Source: Allobosea sp. (GTDB taxonomy: Bacteria; Pseudomonadota; Alphaproteobacteria; Rhizobiales; Beijerinckiaceae). Taken from it: a stretch of 64,000 bases of DNA. Location of the stretch: positions 1 to 64,000 of the forward strand of contig JAAEQB010000120.1 of the NCBI GenBank assembly GCA_024231975.1, given 5' to 3'. The translations under genes and the position numbers were made by a program. Position 1 is the stretch's first letter; each line of letters opens with the position of its first letter. Positions 58,270 to 64,000 of this stretch are shown here, one piece after another. The notes beneath the pieces are model-generated. The model had not been told where the DNA came from and searched no databases. It worked only from the letters and a program-made list of their open reading frames with translations.

Positions 58270-59123
58270 CGAGCCTCATCGCCATCAGGCGCACCTTCGG
58301 CCGCATCATCTCGACGCTGGGCGGCGCCGTCGGCACCGTCATCATCATCGTGGTCGTCGGCGCCGCCATCCTCGCGCCGCTGATCGTGACGCATGATCCC
58401 GACGCGCTCGACATCCTCAACCGCTTCTCCGGTCCCTCGGCGGCGCATTGGCTCGGCACCGACCATCTCGGGCGCGATCTCTACAGCCGCCTCGTCTTCG
58501 GGGCGCAGGTGGCGATGCTGGTCGCCCTGATCGCGATCACCTCCGCTTTGGTGCTCGGGACGCTGCTCGGCATCCTGGCGGCGACGCTCAGCACGCGCTG
58601 GGAGCGGGTGGTCCTGATCGTCTTCGACATCATCTCCTCCTTCCCGAGCCTGGTCCTGGCGCTGGCGGTGGTGGCGGTCTTCGGCCCGTCCACGGCGCTG
58701 GTGACCGCGATCGTCGCGGTGACGCTGGTGCCGCATTTCGGCCGCGTCGCCCGCGCCCAGATGCTGACCCTGCGCAATGCGCCCTTCATGGAGGCAGAGC
58801 GCCTGCTCGGCACCTCCGCGACACGCATCGTGCTGTCGCATGTGCTGCCCAACATCGCCGGCCCGCTCGTCGTGCTGGCCAGCATCGACATCCCCGTGGT
58901 CATCACCATCGAGGCCGGGCTGTCCTTCATCGGGCTCGGCGTGCGCCCGCCGCTCGCGAGCTGGGGCACGCTGATCTATGACGGCTACGCCTATCTCTCG
59001 GACTCGAAGATCCCGGTGATCGTCGCCAGCGCGGCGCTCGCCGTCGCGACGCTCGGCTTCACCCTGTTCGGGGAAGCGCTGCGCGACGCCGTCGACCCTC
59101 GCCTCGACCGGGGAGGACATTGA
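58266..59123 (+). CDS. Dipeptide/oligopeptide-type ABC permease, DppC-like
   Basis: The protein has 285 residues with about six membrane segments and DppC features: FSGPSAAHWLGTDHLGRDLYSRLVFGAQVAMLVALIAI, the EAA loop MEAERLLGTSATRIVLSHVLPNI, and GLSFIGLGVRPPLASWGTLI. The ATG overlaps the DppB-like stop, and the ATPase gene follows after one base. Confidence 0.92.
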   Translation: MTSLIAIRRTFGRIISTLGGAVGTVIIIVVVGAAILAPLIVTHDPDALDILNRFSGPSAAHWLGTDHLGRDLYSRLVFGAQVAMLVALIAITSALVLGTLLGILAATLSTRWERVVLIVFDIISSFPSLVLALAVVAVFGPSTALVTAIVAVTLVPHFGRVARAQMLTLRNAPFMEAERLLGTSATRIVLSHVLPNIAGPLVVLASIDIPVVITIEAGLSFIGLGVRPPLASWGTLIYDGYAYLSDSKIPVIVASAALAVATLGFTLFGEALRDAVDPRLDRGGH

Positions 59124-59124
59124 G

Positions 59125-60111
59125 ATGGCCGCTCACTCCGATCCGATGGTCGCGATCCGCAACCTCAGGCTCGATGCCAGGACCGATCAGGGACCGGCCC
59201 ATATCCTGCGTGGCATCGACCTCGATTTCGCGCGCGGGCGCATCATCGGCGTCGTCGGCGAATCCGGCTCCGGCAAGTCGACGCTGGTCTCCTGCCTGCT
59301 GCGGCTGCTGCCCAACAATCTCGACAGGATCGAGGGCGAGATCCTGTTCGAGGGCACCGACCTGCTCAAGCTGCCGCCCGCGCAGATGAACGACTGGCGC
59401 GGCCGGAAGATCGCGATGATCTTCCAGGACCCGATGACGGCGCTGAATCCGCTCTTCACCGTCGGCACCCATCTGCGCGACATCCTGCGGCGGCGCTTCC
59501 CGCAACTGTCGCGACAGGAGATCCGCGAGCGCAGCCTCGCCATGCTGACCAAGGTCGGCATCTCCGACGCGCCGACGCGGCTCGACGCCTATCCGCACCA
59601 GCTCTCGGGCGGCATGCGCCAGCGCATCGTCATCGCCATGGCACTGCTGGTCGAGCCCGACCTCCTGCTGGCGGATGAGCCAACCACGGCGCTCGACGCC
59701 ACCGTGGAGGCGCAGATCGTCGAGCTATTGGACCGGCTCCGCCAGGATTTCTCGGGCTCGATCGTCTTCATCTCGCATCATCTCGGGCTGGTCGCCGAGC
59801 TCTGCGACGATCTCTGCGTGATGTATGGCGGCGCCATCGTCGAGACCGGCCCCGTCGCCGAGGTGCTGGCCCGGCCGCGCCATCCCTATACGCGCGCACT
59901 GCTCGATTGCGAGATCGAGGACGGCCAGGAAGGCCGGCTCGCCACCATTCCCGGCGAAGTCCCGAGCGCGACCTGGACGATGGATGCCTGCATCTTCGCC
60001 AGCCGCTGCGCCCATGCGGCCGAGATCTGCCGGCAGGGCCCGCCGGCGCTGCTAGCGGTCGGCGAAGGCCGCAAGGCCGCCTGCAAGCGATCGCTCGAGG
60101 TGCTGCCATGA
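59125..60111 (+). CDS. Dipeptide/oligopeptide-type ABC ATPase, DppD-like
   Basis: The protein has 328 residues. It contains Walker [11 protein letters not shown]-loop [12 protein letters not shown], signature LSGGMRQRI, Walker [13 protein letters not shown], and switch His in FISHHLG, followed by the C-terminal oligopeptide-transporter extension with Cys-rich [16 protein letters not shown] (proposed Fe-S or metal site in Dpp ATPases). It overlaps the DppF-like gene by ATGA. Confidence 0.93.
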   Translation: MAAHSDPMVAIRNLRLDARTDQGPAHILRGIDLDFARGRIIGVVGESGSGKSTLVSCLLRLLPNNLDRIEGEILFEGTDLLKLPPAQMNDWRGRKIAMIFQDPMTALNPLFTVGTHLRDILRRRFPQLSRQEIRERSLAMLTKVGISDAPTRLDAYPHQLSGGMRQRIVIAMALLVEPDLLLADEPTTALDATVEAQIVELLDRLRQDFSGSIVFISHHLGLVAELCDDLCVMYGGAIVETGPVAEVLARPRHPYTRALLDCEIEDGQEGRLATIPGEVPSATWTMDACIFASRCAHAAEICRQGPPALLAVGEGRKAACKRSLEVLP

Positions 60112-61082
60112 TCGCGGACAACGCCGCCATCCCGCCCGTGATCGCGCTGGAGGACGTCAGCGTCGTCTTCGGCGGCAAGGTGCGCGCCCTCGACGGCGTC
60201 TCCCTGCACCTCCACCGCGGCGAGATCGTCGGGCTGGTCGGCGAATCCGGCTCCGGCAAGAGCACGCTGTGCCGCACGCTGATGGGGCTGGGCGAGCCGA
60301 CCTCCGGCAGCGTGACGGTCGACGGCGAGCCGCTCGGCGCCCGCCTCGCCCGCGACAGGCTCGGCTTCCGGCGCGAGGTCCAGATGCTGCTGCAGGATGC
60401 GGTGGCCTCGCTCTCGCCACGCATGCGGGTGCGTAAGCTCGTCGAGGAGCCGTTGCATGTGCACAAGCTCCCGCTCGAAGACGGGCGCGCGCGCATCGAG
60501 GTGCTGCTGAAGCGGCTCGGCCTGCCGGCCAACGCCATGGAGAAGTTCCCGCATCAGCTCTCGGGCGGGCAGGCGCGCCGCGTCGCCATTCTGCGCGCGC
60601 TCGTCCTGCGCTCGCAGATCATCGTCGCCGACGAGCCGACCGCGGGCCTCGACGTCTCCGTGCAGGGCGAGCTGCTCAACCTGATGCTCGATTTGCACGA
60701 AGAGTTCACGCTGACCTATCTGATCGTCAGCCATAATCTCAACGTGATCCGGCGGATCACCACCCGCAGCGTCGTGATGTATCTCGGCCAGGTGGTCGAG
60801 GAGGCCTCGACGGCCGCCCTGTTCCGCAGGCCCGCACACCCCTATACGGCAGCCCTGCTCTCGACCAATCCCGCGGTCGACCCGGCCAGGCGCCGGGAGC
60901 GCATCGTGCTGCGCGGCGAGATCCCGAGCCCGATCAACCTGCCCAGCGGCTGCCGCTTCCACACGCGCTGCCCGCGCGCCGCGGCGCGCTGCTCGCAGGA
61001 GGCGCCGCAGCTGCGCAGCGTCGGCGAGGGGCAGAGCGTGCGCTGCCATTTCCCGCTGACCGACGACACGGTGGCCGCCTGA
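60108..61082 (+). CDS. Dipeptide/oligopeptide-type ABC ATPase, DppF-like
   Basis: The protein has 324 residues: Walker [10 protein letters not shown], signature LSGGQARRV, Walker B IIVADEPTAGLD, switch His in IVSHNLN, then the C-terminal Cys motif CRFHTRCPRAAARC. With the DppD-like protein it powers the importer. The stop overlaps the ATG of the Ldh2-family gene by one base (TGATG), so import and metabolism are translationally coupled. Confidence 0.93.
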   Translation: MIADNAAIPPVIALEDVSVVFGGKVRALDGVSLHLHRGEIVGLVGESGSGKSTLCRTLMGLGEPTSGSVTVDGEPLGARLARDRLGFRREVQMLLQDAVASLSPRMRVRKLVEEPLHVHKLPLEDGRARIEVLLKRLGLPANAMEKFPHQLSGGQARRVAILRALVLRSQIIVADEPTAGLDVSVQGELLNLMLDLHEEFTLTYLIVSHNLNVIRRITTRSVVMYLGQVVEEASTAALFRRPAHPYTAALLSTNPAVDPARRRERIVLRGEIPSPINLPSGCRFHTRCPRAAARCSQEAPQLRSVGEGQSVRCHFPLTDDTVAA

Positions 61083-62080
61083 TGCCGATACTGTCCCTCG
61101 ACGAGATCGAAGCCCTGGCCCGGCGGACGCTGTCAGCCTGCGGCGCCAGCGACATCGCCGCCGCCTCGGTCGCGCGCTCGGTGCGCCGCGCCGAGGAGGA
61201 CGGCCTCGGCAGCGTCGGCCTCGGCTATCTCGGCGTCTACCTGTCGCATCTCAGAAGCGGCAAGGTCGACGGCCGGGCCGAGCCCAGCATCGAGCGCCCG
61301 CGCGCCAGCACCGTCCTGGCCGATGCCGGCCATGGCTTCGCCCATCCGGCCTTCGACCGCGCCAGGCCCGTCCTCGTCGCAGCCGCGCGCGAGGCAGGCA
61401 TGGCGACCCTGGCCATCCGCCGTTCCTATTCCATCGGCGTCGTCGGCCACCCCGTCGAGGACATCGCCGCGGAGGGGCTGATCGCCCTCGCCTTCACCAA
61501 TTCGCCGGCGAACATGGCGCCCTGGGGCGGGCGCAAGCCGCTCTTCGGCACCAATCCGCTGGCGTTCGCCGCGCCCCGCGCCGGCAAGCCACCGCTGGTG
61601 ATCGATCTCGCCACGACCCAGGTCGCCAAGGTCACGCTCACCGCCGCCGCCAAAAAGGGCGGGCCGCTGCCGGAGGGCTGGGCCTTCGACGTGGAAGGCC
61701 GCCCCACCACCGACCCCGCAGCCGCGCTCGCCGGCTCGATGGCTCCCTTCGGCGGGGCCAAAGGCGCCATGCTCGCGCTCATCGTCGAGATCCTCGCCGC
61801 CGGCCTCGTCGGAGCCAATTTCTCCAAGGACGCCTCGCCCTATGCCCGCGCCGACGGTCCGCCGCCCGGCGTCGGCCAATGCATCGTCGCCTTCGACCCA
61901 TCGGCCTTCTCACCCGATTTCCCCGAGCGGATCGAGGGCCTTTTCGCCGCGATCGCAGAACAGGACGGCGCCCGCCTTCCCGGGAACCGCCGGCTCTCGG
62001 CCCGCATGACCGCTCGCGCCGATGGCGTCGATGTCGATCCGGAGCTGCTGGCTCAGATCGAGGAGATCGTCGCCGCATGA
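61082..62080 (+). CDS. Ldh2/malate-L-lactate dehydrogenase-family NAD(P)-dependent oxidoreductase
   Basis: The protein has 332 residues with family blocks: a helical N-terminus (IAAASVARSVRRAEEDGLGSVGLGYLGVYLSHLRSGKV), AIRRSYSIGVVGHPVEDIAAEG, LAFTNSPANMAPWGGRKPLFGTNPLAFAAPR (cofactor region) and VIDLATTQVAKVTL. The family includes malate, ureidoglycolate and sulfolactate dehydrogenases and delta1-piperideine/pyrroline-2-carboxylate reductases (DpkA). With an ornithine-cyclodeaminase-family gene two places downstream, a cyclic-imine reductase or a 2-hydroxyacid dehydrogenase role is equally plausible. Confidence 0.88.
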   Translation: MPILSLDEIEALARRTLSACGASDIAAASVARSVRRAEEDGLGSVGLGYLGVYLSHLRSGKVDGRAEPSIERPRASTVLADAGHGFAHPAFDRARPVLVAAAREAGMATLAIRRSYSIGVVGHPVEDIAAEGLIALAFTNSPANMAPWGGRKPLFGTNPLAFAAPRAGKPPLVIDLATTQVAKVTLTAAAKKGGPLPEGWAFDVEGRPTTDPAAALAGSMAPFGGAKGAMLALIVEILAAGLVGANFSKDASPYARADGPPPGVGQCIVAFDPSAFSPDFPERIEGLFAAIAEQDGARLPGNRRLSARMTARADGVDVDPELLAQIEEIVAA

Positions 62081-63261
62081 AGATCGCCGCCATCCGCGCG
62101 ACCCCGGTGAACATCCCGCTGGAAGCGCCCTATCTCTGGTCTTATGGCTCGCTCGCCGGCTTCTCCAAGACCATCGTCGAGGTCGAGACCTCGGACGGCC
62201 TCGTCGGCCTCGGCGAAGGCCCCTCTCCCGCCAACGCCGCCACCATCCTCAACGGCTTCGCGCCGCGCCTGATCGGGCAGGACGCCTTCGACATCGCCGC
62301 CTGCGAGCGGCTCTGCCTGCCGTCCTGGCGCGGCGTCTACGCCGATGTCGACTTCGCCGGCATCCGGGCGTTCGGCGCGGTCGAGATGGCGCTGTGGGAC
62401 CTGCGCGGCAAGGCCGCCGGCCGCCCGCTTCACGATCTCTTCGGCGGGCGCGTGCGCGATGCCGTGACCTTCACCGACTATTTCTCCTTCCGCGAGAAGA
62501 AGGATGGGATCGGCGGCGAGAGCGATCCCGAAGCTGTGCTGGACTACTGCCTGCGCCAGAAGGAGCGTTTCGGCACGACGATGTTCGAGGGCAAGCTCTC
62601 GACCGCGGACCCGAAGCCCTCGATCCGCACGCTGGAACTCCTGCGCGACAGGCTCGGCGAGGACGCCGTCCTGCGCATCGATTCCAACAAGGCCTATTCG
62701 CTGGCCACGGCGACGCGCATCGCCCGGGCGATCGAGCCGCTCGGCATCAGCGCCTGGGAGGACCCGGTCGCGACCTTCGAGGACATGGCCAAGCTACGGC
62801 GCTACACCGCCATTCCGTTCTCGGTGCACACGCCGGACCTGCGCCGGGCCGTCGCGCTCGGCGTGCCCGACGCCTTCTGCACCGATGTCAACGTCCATGG
62901 CGGCATCGGCCGCGCCCTGAAGTTCATCGCCGCCTGCGAGCAGATGGGCCTGGATTTCTGGTGCTATTCCGGGGATTCCGGCATTGCGAGCTCGGTCTAC
63001 CTGCACCTGGCGGCCGCTCACGATCATATCCGCGAGCCCTCGCAATCGCTGTTCCACATGCAGCCCTTCGACGTCATCGAGGAAGGCCCCTTGCGGCCGC
63101 GCGGCAATCTCGTGCCGGTGCCGACCGGCCCCGGCATCGGCGTGACGCTGTCGAAGGACAAGCTCGCCTTCTGCCACCGCCATTTCGTCGAGCATGGCCC
63201 GTTCGACAAATTCCACGACCCGGACCGGCCGGGCGTGTTCAGGAGACTGCCGCTGTCGTGA
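62077..63261 (+). CDS. Enolase-superfamily protein (mandelate racemase/muconate lactonizing type) with atypical metal-site residues
   Basis: The protein has 394 residues. The N-terminal capping domain (IRATPVNIPLEAPYLWSYGSLAGFSKTIVEVETSDGLVGLGE) and the barrel are typical. Of the expected active-site set, Asp202 (RIDSNKAYS) and Glu228 (AWEDP) match metal ligands. The usual third acidic ligand is replaced by SVHT (His251-Thr252), and the KxK strand reads EGK (Lys173 only). This recalls glucarate-dehydratase-like variation, but the His of that family is not seen. Members racemise, epimerise or dehydrate acids, including proline betaines (HpbD). It overlaps the Ldh2 gene by ATGA. Confidence 0.86.
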   Translation: MKIAAIRATPVNIPLEAPYLWSYGSLAGFSKTIVEVETSDGLVGLGEGPSPANAATILNGFAPRLIGQDAFDIAACERLCLPSWRGVYADVDFAGIRAFGAVEMALWDLRGKAAGRPLHDLFGGRVRDAVTFTDYFSFREKKDGIGGESDPEAVLDYCLRQKERFGTTMFEGKLSTADPKPSIRTLELLRDRLGEDAVLRIDSNKAYSLATATRIARAIEPLGISAWEDPVATFEDMAKLRRYTAIPFSVHTPDLRRAVALGVPDAFCTDVNVHGGIGRALKFIAACEQMGLDFWCYSGDSGIASSVYLHLAAAHDHIREPSQSLFHMQPFDVIEEGPLRPRGNLVPVPTGPGIGVTLSKDKLAFCHRHFVEHGPFDKFHDPDRPGVFRRLPLS

Positions 63262-63418
63262 CGATCTGAAAGCAGGCGGACGCCGGGGACCGCGGGAGCG
63301 CCGACAGCCGCTCCTCCCCGGCCGCACCGCAGGATGACGAGCCGAACCGGCGCAGGACGCCGCGCCATCGCGCGGCGAAGCTTGGCTTGCGCCCCGAAAA
63401 CCAGACCCGGAGGGAATG
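63262..63418. promoter_or_regulatory. Intergenic gap with a strong hairpin before the ornithine-cyclodeaminase-family gene
   Basis: CGCCGCG (63358-63364) and CGCGGCG (63371-63377) form a 7-bp GC stem with a 6-base loop. No U-tract follows, so a stabilising or attenuating hairpin is more likely than a terminator. GGAGGG before the next ATG is the ribosome-binding site. The remaining bases show nothing recognisable. Confidence 0.4.
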
Positions 63419-64000
63419 ATGAAGGCGATCTACATGGACTATCTCAACCGCCTCGACGTCGAGGAGCTGGCCATGACCGATGCCGAGATCCTGGAAGCGA
63501 TCGAGACCAGCCTGGCGACGCAAGGCCGCGGCGAGACCGTGATCGAGCCACGCGTCCATCTCGAACCTGGCGTCGCCAACGGGCATTTCAACGTGCTGCG
63601 CGGTGCGCTCAAGGAACCGATCGACTCCGCCGGCGTGAAGGTCGTCGGCGACTTCGTCGACAACTACAAGCTCGGCCTGCCCTCGGAACTGGCGAGCCTG
63701 CTGCTGTTCGATCCGCGCACCGGCGTGCCCAAGGCCTTCCTCGACGCCAGCGCCATCACCGACATGCGCACCGGAGCGGTCACTGCCATCGGCGCGAAGT
63801 ATCTCGCACGGAAGGGCTCCAAGATCCTCGGCCATGTCGGCGCGCGCGGCACCGCCTACTGGAATGTGCGGCTGCTGAACCATCTCTTCGACTTCGACGA
63901 GATCCGCGTGCATTCGCGCCGCCCAGAGAGCCGCAACGCCTTCGCCGAGCGGCTCGCCCGCGACCTCGGCAAGCCGGTCGTCGCGACCGAGGACTGGCAG
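63419..64000 (+). CDS. Ornithine cyclodeaminase/mu-crystallin-family protein, N-terminal part (3' truncated by window)
   Basis: The frame runs to the window end (194 codons, no stop). The N-terminal domain is family-typical (VIEPRVHLEPGVANGHFNVLRGAL, then KVVGDFVDNYKLGLPSELASLLLFDPRTGVPKAFLDASAITDMRTGAVTAIGAKYLA). A Rossmann start follows, where the usual G-x-G-x-x-A reads HVGARGTAYWNVRLL. DMRTGA carries the expected Arg-Thr-Gly-Ala. The family contains ornithine cyclodeaminase, alanine dehydrogenase and pyrroline-2-carboxylate reductase (LhpI). The start is 63419 or 63416 (double ATG after GGAGGG). It probably belongs to the same catabolic operon. Confidence 0.9.
   Translation, partial: MKAIYMDYLNRLDVEELAMTDAEILEAIETSLATQGRGETVIEPRVHLEPGVANGHFNVLRGALKEPIDSAGVKVVGDFVDNYKLGLPSELASLLLFDPRTGVPKAFLDASAITDMRTGAVTAIGAKYLARKGSKILGHVGARGTAYWNVRLLNHLFDFDEIRVHSRRPESRNAFAERLARDLGKPVVATEDWQ

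Overview
The window is GC-rich, densely coded chromosomal DNA. It most likely comes from a soil or plant-associated alphaproteobacterium of the order Hyphomicrobiales (Rhizobiales). This rests on the pcaQ / pcaDCHG arrangement typical of Agrobacterium and Sinorhizobium, the many ABC importers for small organic compounds, and the GC-rich palindromic intergenic repeats. A Bosea-like genus is a guess from general flavour only. I saw no rRNA, tRNA, CRISPR array, phage or insertion sequence.

Layout. (1) 1-1553: the 3' end of a trimeric autotransporter adhesin and a small secreted protein. (2) 1693-10907: a quinate/shikimate-to-protocatechuate-to-3-oxoadipate module. It holds an MFS importer, a fused 3-dehydroshikimate dehydratase, pcaQ divergent from pcaD-C-H-G, a beta-keto acid cleavage enzyme and an AroE-like dehydrogenase. 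pcaB is absent. The pcaQ-pcaD promoter region exists as a second, inverted copy between the importer and the dehydratase. (3) 10921-16135: on the minus strand, an Fe-S oxidoreductase, a VAO-family flavoprotein and an orphan branched-chain-type binding protein, with a divergent AraC regulator. (4) 16153-20830: a secreted protein, an alpha/beta hydrolase, and a MarR-EmrA-EmrB efflux operon with a 25-bp palindromic operator. (5) 21026-43119: about 22 kb, all plus strand. It has a branched-chain-type ABC importer whose second ATPase is fused to a Tm-1-like (UPF0261) domain, a PEP-hydrolase-family TIM barrel, and a 956-residue flotillin with hendecad repeats. These are followed by two CoxG-like SRPBCC proteins, a molybdenum hydroxylase with a split large subunit, MoxR and VWA (CoxD/CoxE-like) maturation factors, and three hydrolase genes, one of them a two-domain fusion. 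This is the best candidate for an undescribed catabolic system. (6) 43150-48404: a dipeptide-type importer with an SGNH hydrolase and a divergent LysR regulator. (7) 48446-50595: a LysR regulator and a YeiH-type exporter. (8) 50602-55431: a histidine-ammonia-lyase-like protein with a shortened MIO triad, a Rieske oxygenase, an XRE regulator and a fatty-acid desaturase. (9) 55736-64000: a full dipeptide-type ABC importer followed by Ldh2-family, enolase-superfamily and ornithine-cyclodeaminase-family enzymes, the last cut by the window edge.

How the parts fit together. Most blocks are import-plus-degradation modules with their own regulators. Block 2 can be read as a nearly complete pathway from shikimate/quinate to 3-oxoadipate and possibly on to acetoacetate and succinyl-CoA. 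Block 5 combines import, membrane scaffold, hydroxylation, cofactor-insertion chaperones, and lactone/amide hydrolysis, but its substrate cannot be read from sequence. Blocks 8 and 9 resemble betaine or modified-proline catabolism, which is inference only. Assignments come from reading protein motifs by eye without database searches.
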